Part shown: positions 22,655 through 31,485 of the stretch, one piece after another | Layout of the letters: every line of letters begins with the position of its first letter | How positions within the stretch are numbered: the stretch's first letter is position 1 | Source of the DNA: Halomonas sp. GT | GTDB taxonomy: Bacteria; Pseudomonadota; Gammaproteobacteria; Pseudomonadales; Halomonadaceae | DNA: 64,000 nt | Assembly: GCF_002082565.1 (NCBI RefSeq) | Contig: NZ_CP020562.1 | Location: 372,001 to 436,000 of the forward strand | Reading direction: 5' to 3' | Program-made: the position numbers and the translations under genes | The notes under the pieces: generated by a model | What the model was told of the DNA's origin: nothing | The model's input: the letters and a program-made list of their open reading frames with translations, nothing else | Database searches by the model: none

Positions 22655-23230
22655 GTGCGCTTACATCAAGCTCAAAGTTTGTTACTAATTGTCGACTTTC
22701 AGGCGGGACTTTTGCCCGTGATTGATGGGGGCGAATCAGCGATTGAAGAGGCTGCTTGGTTGGCTGGTGTAGCCAAGGCGGTAAAAGTACCTGTTTGGTT
22801 AACTGAGCAGTATCCGGAGAGGCTAGGTGGTACTGCCCCTGAGTTGTTAAATGCACTAGGCGACCATCGCGTTTGGCAAAAGCATCATTTCAGCGCAATG
22901 GAAGAGGCAGCGTTTGCTGAAGCGCTTGCAGAACATGGGGCCAAACAAGTAATCATTTGCGGCACAGAAGCCCATATCTGCGTTTTGCAAAGTGCGCTTG
23001 GTTTGCTAGAAGCGGGGTATCAAGTGTTTTGGCTGAGCGAAGCGACGGCGAGCCGTCGCAGTGATGAGGCCCGCCTTGCTCGGGAGCGCGCTTGTGCTAA
23101 CGGAGCGGTGGCGGTGACAGCAGACATGGTTGCCTATGAATGGCTATATCGCTGTGATTCGGCACTGTTCAAAGATGTCCACCAACGCTTTCTAAAGCCG
23201 CGCTCGCCGCGCGCTGTGACTTTTTTTTAA
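22655..23230 (+). CDS. Isochorismatase-family cysteine hydrolase
   Basis: 191 residues with the D-K-C catalytic triad of the family at D14 (LIVDFQ), K76 (VWQKHHFS) and C109 (GTEAHICV). The fold is that of YcaC/nicotinamidase-like amidohydrolases; substrate is not predictable. It lies divergent from the Tim44-like gene and ends 9 bp before the convergent yaaA stop. Confidence 0.88.
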   Translation: MRLHQAQSLLLIVDFQAGLLPVIDGGESAIEEAAWLAGVAKAVKVPVWLTEQYPERLGGTAPELLNALGDHRVWQKHHFSAMEEAAFAEALAEHGAKQVIICGTEAHICVLQSALGLLEAGYQVFWLSEATASRRSDEARLARERACANGAVAVTADMVAYEWLYRCDSALFKDVHQRFLKPRSPRAVTFF

Positions 23231-23239
23231 TGAGTGCGT

Positions 23240-24022
23240 TCATGGACGAGCATTTTCGTTACGGGTGAACACTAACGTGTCTCCTTGAGAGGCCGCAGGA
23301 TCAAACCGATACCCAGCCACGTCAAAAGCAGTGAGTTGCTCGGGGTCGTTGATTTGTTGTTGGATAATCCATGCGCTCATCAAGCCGCGGGCTTTTTTTG
23401 CATAAAAACTAATGATTTTGAAAGAGCCGTTTTTCTCGTCTTTGAAAACGGGGGTGATGATCCGAGCGCCTAGCTTCTTTGTATCGATCGCCTTGAAGTA
23501 TTCGTTAGATGCAAGGTTGATCAGCACGTTTGAGCCACTTTCTTCAATGGCGCTATTAAGTGCTTGCGTTAACGTTGGTTTCCAATAGGCGTAAAGGTCC
23601 TTGCCAGCGTCATTGGGTAGTTTGGTGCCCATCTCAAGCCGGTAGGCCTGGATCAGGTCTAGTGGACGCAGCAAGCCGTATAGCCCTGATAGAATACGTA
23701 GATGTTGCTGGGCAAACAGGTTGTCGTCATCGCTAAAGGTGTTGGCTTCTAACCCTGTATAGACATCTCCTTGAAAGGCCTGTACCGCCGGTTTGGCGTT
23801 ATCCAAGGTGAACGGCGGCTGCCAGTCGGCGAAGCGCGCAGCGTTTAGGCCCGCCAATTTATCGCTAATGCCCATTAGATCGCTGAGTTGTTGTGGTGAA
23901 TAATCGCGCAGAATCTCAATTAATGGTTTACTTCGGTCGAGAAAGTCGGGCTGGGTGACCTTATCGGTTGTTGAGGGTGTTTCAAAGTCTAGCGTTTTGG
24001 CGGGGGAAATAACGCTCAGCAT
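23240..24022 (-). CDS. yaaA: Peroxide stress protein YaaA
   Basis: 260 residues beginning [14 protein letters not shown], the hallmark start of the YaaA/UPF0246 family, with conserved [23 protein letters not shown] and [10 protein letters not shown] segments. In E. coli YaaA is induced by OxyR and lowers free iron and DNA damage during peroxide stress. Full length, no anomalies. Confidence 0.95.
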   Translation of the reverse strand: MLSVISPAKTLDFETPSTTDKVTQPDFLDRSKPLIEILRDYSPQQLSDLMGISDKLAGLNAARFADWQPPFTLDNAKPAVQAFQGDVYTGLEANTFSDDDNLFAQQHLRILSGLYGLLRPLDLIQAYRLEMGTKLPNDAGKDLYAYWKPTLTQALNSAIEESGSNVLINLASNEYFKAIDTKKLGARIITPVFKDEKNGSFKIISFYAKKARGLMSAWIIQQQINDPEQLTAFDVAGYRFDPAASQGDTLVFTRNENARP

Positions 24023-24080
24023 GGCGTGCTCCTTATGCCGTGACAGAAAAGAGGGGGAAGTAATTGATGCGATTATACCA

Positions 24081-24102
24081 AGCCTCGGCGATGGCCGAGG
24101 CT
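24081..24102 (-). terminator. Hairpin after the aldo/keto reductase gene
   Basis: AGCCTCGGC and GCCGAGGCT form a 9-bp stem with loop GATG, 25 nt past the reductase stop on the minus strand. There is no T-run. A TATAAT hexamer on the minus strand at 24072-24077 may be the yaaA -10. Confidence 0.45.
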
Positions 24103-24126
24103 ATCGGTTTGATAGTGAAAACGTGA

Positions 24127-25158
24127 TTAGGGGCAGGGATTAGGCATCCGACGATGGATGTCGTCGATCGCAGTGAGTACTTCTTCATCCAGCTTAAGGC
24201 TCTCGCTGTCGAGGTTGCTTTCAAGCTGATCCATCGTGGTGGCGCCAATAATATTGCTGGTCAGGAAACGACGAGAGTTCACAAATGCCAGTGCCATTTG
24301 GGCGGGATCCAAGTCATGCTCTCTGGCCAGTTGAACGTACGCCTGTGTTGCAGCTTCTGCTTCTGGCGAGGTATAGCGTTTAAACCGCTCATAGAGCGTC
24401 AAGCGCCCTTTCGGTGGCTGCGCACCATCAAGATACTTACCTGACAGCACACCAAAGCCCAGCGGCGAGTAAGCGAGCAAGCCCACATCTTCACGGTGGG
24501 CGATCTCGGCGAGACCGACTTCAAACGTACGGTTAAGCAAGTTATAGGGATTTTGAATAGACGCGACCCTAGGCAGCCCCAACTGCTCTGATAACTGCAG
24601 CATACGCATGACTCCCCACGGCGTTTCATTAGAAAGGCCTATGGCGCGTATTTTTCCGGCATCAACGAGTTCTTTTAGTGCTGAGAGTGTTTCTTCTAGC
24701 GGTGTTGCGTCTTCTTGCTCTTCATGGGTATAACCCAGTTGACCAAAAAAGTTGGTTTTTCGGTCTGGCCAGTGCAATTGATAGAGATCGATATAGTCAG
24801 TGTTGAGCCGTGCAAGGCTGGTATCAACAGCCTGGTGCAGATGGTCACGCGTCATTCTTGGGCCACCACGAATATGGTCTAAGCCAGGGCCTGCGGCTTT
24901 GGTAGCTATAATAACATCGTCTCTGGCACTACGGGCTTTCAGCCAGCTGCCAATATAAGTCTCTGTAAGTCCTTGCGTTTCAGCCTTTGGTGGAACCGGA
25001 TACATTTCAGCGGTGTCGATAAAATTAATGCCAAAAGCGACTGCGCGGTCGAGCTGCTCGTGAGCTTCTGCTTCACTATTTTGTTCGCCGAAGGTCATGG
25101 TGCCTAAACAAAGTCGGCTGACCTCCATCCCGGTTCTACCCAGTGGGCGCGTTTGCAT
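24127..25158 (-). CDS. Aldo/keto reductase, Tas-like
   Basis: 343 residues of TIM-barrel aldo/keto reductase: N-terminal MQTRPLGRTGMEVSRLCLGTMTFG, catalytic D and Y in FIDTAEMY, K in IATKAAGPG and H in LYQLHWPDR, cofactor-binding part near the C terminus (RRFLTSNIIGATTMDQLESNL). Closest in pattern to E. coli Tas. An AGGAG site lies 7 nt before ATG. NADPH-dependent; physiological substrate unknown. Confidence 0.92.
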   Translation of the reverse strand: MQTRPLGRTGMEVSRLCLGTMTFGEQNSEAEAHEQLDRAVAFGINFIDTAEMYPVPPKAETQGLTETYIGSWLKARSARDDVIIATKAAGPGLDHIRGGPRMTRDHLHQAVDTSLARLNTDYIDLYQLHWPDRKTNFFGQLGYTHEEQEDATPLEETLSALKELVDAGKIRAIGLSNETPWGVMRMLQLSEQLGLPRVASIQNPYNLLNRTFEVGLAEIAHREDVGLLAYSPLGFGVLSGKYLDGAQPPKGRLTLYERFKRYTSPEAEAATQAYVQLAREHDLDPAQMALAFVNSRRFLTSNIIGATTMDQLESNLDSESLKLDEEVLTAIDDIHRRMPNPCP

Positions 25159-25409
25159 TATCGTCTCCTCAATGAAGCGAAATTGCCTCAGGATATTCGG
25201 TGATGAACGCCGCTAATAACGGCGCGTGAGAGGCATGTTAGCGAGGCGCTACAAAAGCAGCAAATCAATAGGGTTGAGTAAGCGCAAAGGCAGGCGTATG
25301 CTTGCCAGCCCATCGACCAGCCTAGGGCTGGTTAATCGTATGGTTAGCGGTCAAATCGCAGGAACGATGGCTAGCCGAAGATCTCAACAGATAGGCAGGG
25401 TGGTTTGCC

Positions 25410-25904
25410 ATGCCGCAGGCATCAACTTTGTTTACCCGGTTAGAGTTTCGCCTAGCCGAGCAGCTGTTTCATACTCGCTGGTTATTGCCGCGTTCGCCGC
25501 GCACACAACGTTTGACGATGCGCTTGCTTAAACGCTGTGCAGAAGCGGGGCATCCGGATGCACAGTCGATCTATGGCCACATGCTGTTTCATCGCAGCTT
25601 ATCACCGCAGGATAAGGCACGTGGCGCGCGTTATGTGTTAGAAGCGGCTCAGGCTGGCGATATAAAATCACAGTATCAAGCAGCGCAAATTCATGAGCAT
25701 GGGTGTGTCCAGTATCCGCGTCGCGAGGATTACGCGGTGACGTGGTATGCCCGAGCTGCCCAATCAGGCCATTATTTGGCCGCAGAGCGACTAGCGCGCG
25801 CCTATCGGCTAGGTGAGCTAGGCTTGGCAGTAGACGGTGAGCAGGCAACCTATTGGCAACGCTTGGCTGATCGTCAGTCAACGACGGAAATGGCGGCAGC
25901 CTAG
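25410..25904 (+). CDS. Sel1-repeat protein
   Basis: 164 residues with Sel1/TPR-like helical repeats, for example AEAGHPDAQSIYGHMLF, AAQAGDIKSQYQAAQIHEHG and AAQSGHYLAAERLARAYRLG, at about 36-residue spacing. No signal peptide, so likely cytosolic. Sel1 proteins act as protein-binding scaffolds. It is followed 36 bp later by an exonuclease-type gene on the same strand and may be co-transcribed with it. Confidence 0.8.
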   Translation: MPQASTLFTRLEFRLAEQLFHTRWLLPRSPRTQRLTMRLLKRCAEAGHPDAQSIYGHMLFHRSLSPQDKARGARYVLEAAQAGDIKSQYQAAQIHEHGCVQYPRREDYAVTWYARAAQSGHYLAAERLARAYRLGELGLAVDGEQATYWQRLADRQSTTEMAAA

Positions 25905-25940
25905 AAGATAAGTCAGTGGTTTGGCCGCTGAGATCAGTGA

Positions 25941-26465
25941 ATGAGGAAATCAGTGTCCGAGACGCTACCAACAGTGCTAGATATTGAAGCGTCAGGATTT
26001 GGGCGCGGCAGCTATCCTATTGAAGTTGGCATTGCTCGTGCCGACGGTAGCTGCTGCGCATTTCTCATTCAGCCGTTGGAAGAGTGGACGCATTGGGACT
26101 CCAAAGCTGAACTTTTACACGGAATTTCCCGAGATCGCTTAAAACGAGAAGGTTATCCTGTGCGCCAAGTGGCGCAGTGGTTAAACGACGAACTTCGTGA
26201 GATAGGCAAAGCCTATAGTGATAGTTGGGGATACGATAACACCTGGTTGTCGCTGCTGTTTCACCATGCGGGAATGCTGCCGCGCTTTCGTTTAGAAGCG
26301 TTACGTATCTTGCTCAGCGAAGAGCAGCAAGCACTGTGGAGTAACACAAAGGAAGCTGTCATCGCTGAACGTGGTATACACCGTCATCGCGCGGGCGAAG
26401 ATGCTCGTCTGTTACAGCTCACTTATCAGCGTACCTTTATGCTAACTGAAGGCACTAAGCGCTGA
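25941..26465 (+). CDS. DnaQ-like 3'-5' exonuclease domain protein
   Basis: 174 residues with exonuclease motif I LDIEASG (D14, E16), motif II around GYDNTWL and motif III HRHRAGEDARLL, the DEDDh pattern of DnaQ/RNase T-type nucleases. A GTG at 25953 just after GAGGAA is a possible alternative start. Substrate (RNA or DNA) unknown. Stands alone apart from the Sel1 gene. Confidence 0.8.
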   Translation: MRKSVSETLPTVLDIEASGFGRGSYPIEVGIARADGSCCAFLIQPLEEWTHWDSKAELLHGISRDRLKREGYPVRQVAQWLNDELREIGKAYSDSWGYDNTWLSLLFHHAGMLPRFRLEALRILLSEEQQALWSNTKEAVIAERGIHRHRAGEDARLLQLTYQRTFMLTEGTKR

Positions 26466-26546
26466 TGCTGGGAGCGTTCTTAGACGGTTCTTAAGTACTG
26501 GTTTTAAACGCTGCCCTTTCCATTATCTCTCTTTAACACTACCGGT

Positions 26547-27098
26547 TTACGCTGAGCCAAGCTGTGTTTCTAATGCAGTCAGTAGTTGGTTGGGCGTGGG
26601 CGCGTCCATCAACATATCGCGTGTTGTTTGGGCCAAAAAACCGTGGCTGACGGTACTATCCAAAAAGGTAAGCAGTGGAGCATAAAAGCCATCGGTGTCG
26701 AGTAGACCCATGGGTTTTTCGTGAAGCCCTAAATAGCCCCAGGTCCAGATTTCAAACAGCTCTTCAAAGGTGCCTATGCCGCCAGGAAGGGCAATAAAAG
26801 CGTCAGCATTGGCAGCCATAGTAGCTTTGCGTTCATGCATATTTGGCACGCGTATAAGCTCGGTTAAGCCAAAATGTGCCTGCTCGCGCTCAACAAGGTG
26901 GTCTGGCATCACGCCAATAACCTTGCCGCCTGCCTCTAGCGTTGCGTTGGCCAGCGCACCCATCAAGCCAATACGTGCACCGCCATAAACAAGCGTGTGT
27001 CCGCGGTTAGCAATGGCGGTGCCAAGTGCGTTGGCGGCTTGGCGAAAAGCAGGTGTATTCCCTTCACGCGAGCCTAAATATACACAAATTCGTGCCAT
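26547..27098 (-). CDS. LOG family protein (nucleoside 5'-monophosphate phosphoribohydrolase type)
   Basis: 183 residues of the TIGR00730/LOG family. It has the catalytic-loop motif PGGIGTFEE and upstream VYGGARIGLMGALA. Plant and bacterial homologs release the base from cytokinin or purine nucleoside monophosphates. Full length; single gene. Confidence 0.93.
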   Translation of the reverse strand: MARICVYLGSREGNTPAFRQAANALGTAIANRGHTLVYGGARIGLMGALANATLEAGGKVIGVMPDHLVEREQAHFGLTELIRVPNMHERKATMAANADAFIALPGGIGTFEELFEIWTWGYLGLHEKPMGLLDTDGFYAPLLTFLDSTVSHGFLAQTTRDMLMDAPTPNQLLTALETQLGSA

Positions 27099-27177
27099 GG
27101 TAAGCGTCCTTATGACAGATCAGCTGCTTATAAATGAGCGGTGAGTTATGGTGAGTTATCAAGCCGTGAATTGGCCG

Positions 27178-27699
27178 TTAGCTTAGGCAGCGCTGAACAT
27201 TGTAGTGTTCATCCATCCATTGCCCGATCACGTTATTACCGCATAAATGGTGGGCATACTGAGTGTGCAGGCAGCGTACCTGTTGCCAATTACTAATGCC
27301 GCCCACGCCACGTTCGGTGAGAACATCGCTATAGCCAAGCCTAGCGACTTCATCGCGTTGGGCATCACTCATATGCGCCCAACGTGCTTTAACGTAATCG
27401 TGATGGCTTTGTTGGTAAGCATCCAGAAACTCAGGCTCTTCCTGAAGGCGTTGCTCCAGTGCCTTAATAACACCCACGGCTTCAATCCGTGAAATCTCAA
27501 TTTTGAGCAGATCGGAGCATAGCCAGTAAAGTGTAGGAAACGGTTTGCCATCGACAATCGGTGCCATACGCAGCACAAGTGGAGTACCGTGGGCATCGGT
27601 AGCAGCAACGGCTTCAATACCGCGGGGAGCGCGCCCGAGCTGTTGAGTGATAATAGCTAGCTGGCGCTCATTGGGCGCTTGGTCGGTACGGATTACCAT
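27178..27699 (-). CDS. DUF501 family protein
   Basis: 173 residues matching the DUF501 family pattern: N-terminal ITQQLGRAPRGIEAVAA, PFPTLYWLC, and C-terminal GVGGISNWQQVRCLHTQYAHHL. Function unknown across the family. It lies 12 bp after the 100-residue gene on the same strand. Confidence 0.85.
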   Translation of the reverse strand: MVIRTDQAPNERQLAIITQQLGRAPRGIEAVAATDAHGTPLVLRMAPIVDGKPFPTLYWLCSDLLKIEISRIEAVGVIKALEQRLQEEPEFLDAYQQSHHDYVKARWAHMSDAQRDEVARLGYSDVLTERGVGGISNWQQVRCLHTQYAHHLCGNNVIGQWMDEHYNVQRCLS

Positions 27700-27711
27700 T
27701 GCGTTGATGTC

Positions 27712-28014
27712 TCACTTTCGGTCATCTTGAACAAACTTATTTGAGCGGCCAACGGCGCGGAAAAAACAACGATTGAGCTGTTCGGGCGTGGCGACATAGC
27801 GCCACTTCTCTTCGCAATATTCTGCGGCTCGCGCCATTAATACATCGTAAAGTCGATTGAACGGGGCATCATAATCGTAGGGGTCTGCGCCGAACAAGCG
27901 GATATGTGGGTAGTCAGCAAAGCGCTCCATAAAATAGCGCTCAAGGTCGGCTTCAACGGCGCGATGCTGCGCCGTATTATCTGGATCGATCCAAAGATTA
28001 TAACGGATTGCCAT
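27712..28014 (-). CDS. Hypothetical protein, 100 residues
   Basis: I do not recognise this protein (MAIRYNLWIDPDNTAQHRAV). It is soluble, rich in aromatic residues and acidic (FADYPHIRLFGADPYDYD), with no signal or membrane segment. A GGGAGA ribosome site precedes ATG 28014. It sits between the thioesterase and DUF501 genes with short gaps, so the three are probably one transcript. Confidence 0.7.
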   Translation of the reverse strand: MAIRYNLWIDPDNTAQHRAVEADLERYFMERFADYPHIRLFGADPYDYDAPFNRLYDVLMARAAEYCEEKWRYVATPEQLNRCFFRAVGRSNKFVQDDRK

Positions 28015-28053
28015 GGGGATCTCCCTGCGCCCCGCCGAACGGAGGGGAGTGAG

Positions 28054-28461
28054 TTAAGCAGGCGTTGGCGCGCTGTGTAAGTGTGCGGATAGTGCATCGC
28101 GCAAATCACCTTCAATAGGTACCGCACGTTTTTCTTGATGATCGTATTGCACCAGGACGGTATGACCCACATTAGTCAGCGTACCATGTTGGCGCGCTTC
28201 TTGAGTCACCGTAAATGAGCTGGTACCTAAACGTGTCAAATAGGTACGTAATTCGATGTCGTGACCATAGAACAGTTCAGCGCGGTAATCGACTTCCATC
28301 CGCGCCATAATCAAACGCCACTGCTTGGGATTGAGGTCTGGCGTAAATAGCCTGAATAAGTCGTTACGAGCCAGCTCAAACCAAGCTGGCAGTCGGGTAT
28401 TGTTAATATGGCCTAGCGCATCGGTGTCGTAAAAAGCCGGCTCAATCATACGGGTGAACAT
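28054..28461 (-). CDS. Acyl-CoA thioesterase, 4HBT hotdog fold
   Basis: 135 residues with the 4-hydroxybenzoyl-CoA thioesterase signature YDTDALGHINNTRLPAWFE, where the aspartate in DTDALGH is the catalytic position. An AAGGAT site 6 nt before ATG 28461 fixes the start (the frame is open to 28488). YbgC/FadM-like enzymes hydrolyse acyl-CoA; chain preference unknown. Confidence 0.88.
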   Translation of the reverse strand: MFTRMIEPAFYDTDALGHINNTRLPAWFELARNDLFRLFTPDLNPKQWRLIMARMEVDYRAELFYGHDIELRTYLTRLGTSSFTVTQEARQHGTLTNVGHTVLVQYDHQEKRAVPIEGDLRDALSAHLHSAPTPA

Positions 28462-28525
28462 CAGGATATCCTTATTGTTTATTAGCAATTCAGGTTAACC
28501 AGAATTACCCCTAGCGAGCGCTTGG

Positions 28526-29332
28526 TCAAGTGGCGCGACGTTGATACCATGCGGAGAACTGCATCCAGCCAAGTAGCCACAGTGTGGCAGTTGCGAACCC
28601 CGCCAATGTTCCCCAGAAAAGCCCTAATGTGCTGTAAGTCAAAGAAACGCATAGCGTATAACTCAGCAACGAGCCAAGCCCCATGGGGTAGTGTTTGATC
28701 ACGGTTGCCGCGGGCGCGAACCCATAGTTTAGATGCAGGATGAGCAGAAAAGGCAGCATGGTGACTGGAAAAGCCGCTAGCGTGCCCGCCCAGGCGGGTG
28801 GCAGCCAATGAGCGAGCCAGGTAATCACAAAAACGATGGCGGTGGCCAAGCATGCTCGCGCGGCAAGTGCAGGAAGCGAAAAGGCACGACTGGCGGGACT
28901 TTTTACATCAGGAATACTGCGGAATAACAGGCTGAATACAGCGATAGCACAGAGTGTCAGTAGCGTGCCGCTAAGCCGCGTAAAATTGAATTGGGCAAGT
29001 ACGGTGCTAACCGCGAACCACGCAATAAAGCCGCCTGCTAAGCCGCCAGCGATGCCTTTGAATCCTGGCTGGCGACCTGCCACTAAATAGCCTGCAACTA
29101 ACGCCATCGTTGCAGTGAAGCCTGCCAGTGTATGTACCGCGCTTTGAGTTGCAAACAGCGGGGAAATTTCTAAACCAATAAAAAACAGCGCTAACGCGGT
29201 TCCTAAAGGATAACCCGCCAGTAGTCCCGCCATACGAGGACTGGCACGCACCGCGATGGCACCAAGCCCGAGCACCATGCTAATCGAGAGGCCTAGTTTT
29301 GCCAGTTGCCAAGTGAGAGGAACCTCTATCAT
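28526..29332 (-). CDS. Multi-pass membrane protein of unknown function
   Basis: 268 residues with about nine predicted transmembrane helices spread over the whole length, short loops, and glycine-rich packing motifs (LLAGYPLGTALALFF, GIAGGLAGGFIAWFA, AGTLAAFPVTMLPFL). The two halves look weakly similar (GLLAGYPLGTAL and GTLAAFPVTML), hinting at an inverted or tandem repeat as in many transporters. I cannot assign a substrate. Confidence 0.75.
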   Translation of the reverse strand: MIEVPLTWQLAKLGLSISMVLGLGAIAVRASPRMAGLLAGYPLGTALALFFIGLEISPLFATQSAVHTLAGFTATMALVAGYLVAGRQPGFKGIAGGLAGGFIAWFAVSTVLAQFNFTRLSGTLLTLCAIAVFSLLFRSIPDVKSPASRAFSLPALAARACLATAIVFVITWLAHWLPPAWAGTLAAFPVTMLPFLLILHLNYGFAPAATVIKHYPMGLGSLLSYTLCVSLTYSTLGLFWGTLAGFATATLWLLGWMQFSAWYQRRAT

Positions 29333-29447
29333 GCGGTGTTTTCCTTGCTGTTATTAAGTCGTTACTAGTGTTGCACGGCTATTTTATTGAGCAGCTTTAG
29401 TGTTTAAATCGTCTCAAGTGTTGCCAGCGTACGAGGCTTTCTAAACC

Positions 29448-29807
29448 GTGACGCGTTCAATTGACTCAAGCACCCATGCGCTTTCCCCGCCCCCAAAGCC
29501 TGAAGGTTGCGAACTGTGCCAGCGGTCAGCTTCGTTGACAAAACATCACTTGATACCGCGCTCCTTGCATAATAAGCCGCGCTATCAAAAACGTTACAGC
29601 CGTGAAGAGCGCCTAACCGCGATTGTTTGGCTTTGTCATCCTTGCCATAAGCATATTCATCGGCTGTACAGCGAGCGCGAGTTAGCAGATCGTTTTGCCA
29701 GCCTAGAAGCACTAATGAGTGATGATGACATTCGCGCGTTTGTCGATTGGCTAGCCACCAAGCCCGCTGGCTTTAAGCCAAAGTCGCCAGTGCGCAAACG
29801 CCGTTAG
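29448..29807 (+). CDS. Small HNH-type zinc/nuclease domain protein
   Basis: 119 residues, apparently from GTG. It has two CxxC pairs (C21/C24 and C63/C66) flanking the HNH-like core TKHHLIPRSLH (H33-H34) and the last helix HPCHKHIHRLYSE. This is the zinc-supported beta-beta-alpha metal pattern of HNH endonucleases. No methyltransferase or phage gene is nearby, so it is not an obvious restriction enzyme. Basic C-terminal tail ends VRKRR. Confidence 0.75.
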   Translation: MTRSIDSSTHALSPPPKPEGCELCQRSASLTKHHLIPRSLHNKPRYQKRYSREERLTAIVWLCHPCHKHIHRLYSERELADRFASLEALMSDDDIRAFVDWLATKPAGFKPKSPVRKRR

Positions 29808-29839
29808 CAACACTCATCGTGGGCGAGATTTATCGCTAA

Positions 29840-30277
29840 CTACACCAAACGAAGGCCTTGTTGGTCGCGCCAAGCGGCCTCTAAAGCATTTTCGAGTGGC
29901 ACTTTTAAGTGGGGCGGCAATGCATCATGGGCGGCTTGTAGAGAATCAAATGACCGGTTGCGCAGCCAGCAGTAAGCCCAGGCGCAAGCCTCTGCATCAC
30001 TTTGTGGGGTGGGGCGGGCGGGCATTTGGTTGAGTAAAAATACCGCAGTGCGAGGTGCCCAGAGCGGTATCTCGCCATGCTCCTCGTGGCTCCACTGTTC
30101 AAGTGTGGCGCCGCTTGGCGTCTCATCGGGGGTGCCTAGTTTTGCGACCCGAGCCGTTTCAGCCAAAATGAGTGCCAACTGGTCAGTATCGGCTTGGCCG
30201 AGTGAACGCCATTGCCGCAACAACGCCGATAGTCCCGCACGCATCTTGGTATAAAAGTCATCTTGCGGCATGCTCAA
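29840..30277 (-). CDS. Hypothetical protein, 145 residues
   Basis: Not recognised. Helical soluble protein starting MSMPQDDFYTKMRAGLSALL, with tryptophan-rich centre (EACAWAYCWLRNRSFDSL) and no membrane segment. It is divergent from the MalY-type gene with a short 33-bp gap. Confidence 0.65.
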   Translation of the reverse strand: MSMPQDDFYTKMRAGLSALLRQWRSLGQADTDQLALILAETARVAKLGTPDETPSGATLEQWSHEEHGEIPLWAPRTAVFLLNQMPARPTPQSDAEACAWAYCWLRNRSFDSLQAAHDALPPHLKVPLENALEAAWRDQQGLRLV

Positions 30278-30310
30278 TAGTTACTCCCGAGAACATAAGT
30301 GAGATTAATT

Positions 30311-31474
30311 ATGGCGTTTGATTTTGCCACACCCGTCGAGCGACGCTCTCCAAAAGGGGATTATGCTTCGCAAAAATGGCATCGCTATGATGCAAGCGTA
30401 CTGCCATTGTGGGTGGCAGATATGGATTTTTGCTCACCGCCAGCCGTGATTGAGGCGCTACGTGCTCGGGTTGAGCACGGTGTCTATGGCTATGGCGAAG
30501 TGCCCGATACGTTAACCGAAACCCTCTGCCAGTGGAGCGCCCAACATTACGATTGGGCTATTCAGCCCGATTGGCAACAGTGGTTGCCTGGCGTTGTGCC
30601 CGCGTTGCACTTTGCGGCGATGGCGCTAACCAAGCCCGGAGAAGGGGTTCTCACGATTGCCCCGATTTATCCACCTTTCCTGGCCGTTGCAGAACGTACA
30701 GGACGGCTGGCCCAGCAAGCGATGTTAGCTGAGCCTGCGTCCCCTGGCGAGCCTTGGCAGTTGGATATTGACGCGTTGGAAGCCGCGATAACACCGCAAA
30801 CCCGTCTACTGCTTTGGTGCCATCCCCATAATCCAACAGGGCGTGTATGGAGTGACCAGGAGCTTACCCAGTTGGCCGCGGTCGTTGAACGGCATGATTT
30901 ATGGGTTGTCTCTGATGAGTTGCACTGCGATCTGCTGCTAAACGAGGGAGCTCAACATCGCCCCTTGGCTGCCATGTTCCCGGAACTGGCTAAACGAACG
31001 ATCACGCTGTGGGCGCCGTCAAAAACGTTCAATCTTGCGGGGCTTACCAGTGCCTGTGCCGTTATTCCTGATGCTGCGCTGCGTAAGCGCTTTGCTGAGG
31101 CCACAAAAGGCTTTTTGCCGGATGGCAATGTACTGGGGCTCGTTGCTGCTGAAGCGGCTTATCGCGACGGTGAACCTTGGCGTCAAGCGCTGTTAGCGGT
31201 ACTGCGTGATCACCGCGCTACGCTGCAGGCACGGGTAGCGTTATGGCCGGGAGTGACCATGAGCGAGCCAGCGTCTACCTACTTGGCGTGGCTAGATATG
31301 CGCGGGGCAGGACTAGGCGCTTCGCCCGCCAAAGCATTACTGGAACGGGCGGGCGTGGCACTTTCTGATGGGGCTGCGTTTGGCTGCCCTGGGTTCGTGC
31401 GGCTTAATTTTGGTACTACCGCTTCGCAGCTGGAAGCGGCATTAGCGAGAATGGATAAGCTGCTGAAAGCCTGA
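30311..31474 (+). CDS. MalY/PatB-type C-S lyase (cystathionine beta-lyase like)
   Basis: 387 residues of fold-type I PLP enzyme: N-terminal YASQKWHRYDASVLPLWVADMDF, HPHNPTGRVW, VVSDELHCDLLL, and PLP lysine in APSKTFNLAGL. This pattern marks the MalY/PatB group, which cleaves cystathionine and related thioethers. ATG at 30311 (MAFDFAT) gives the typical start; the frame is open to 30299. It may supply methionine synthesis, together with metX/metW elsewhere in the window. Confidence 0.9.
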   Translation: MAFDFATPVERRSPKGDYASQKWHRYDASVLPLWVADMDFCSPPAVIEALRARVEHGVYGYGEVPDTLTETLCQWSAQHYDWAIQPDWQQWLPGVVPALHFAAMALTKPGEGVLTIAPIYPPFLAVAERTGRLAQQAMLAEPASPGEPWQLDIDALEAAITPQTRLLLWCHPHNPTGRVWSDQELTQLAAVVERHDLWVVSDELHCDLLLNEGAQHRPLAAMFPELAKRTITLWAPSKTFNLAGLTSACAVIPDAALRKRFAEATKGFLPDGNVLGLVAAEAAYRDGEPWRQALLAVLRDHRATLQARVALWPGVTMSEPASTYLAWLDMRGAGLGASPAKALLERAGVALSDGAAFGCPGFVRLNFGTTASQLEAALARMDKLLKA

Positions 31475-31485
31475 TCAGTACTGAA

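Noticed and set aside
25226..25531. Small open reading frame overlapping the Sel1 gene
   Set aside because: Different frame, no ribosome site, arginine/serine-rich shadow of the real gene.
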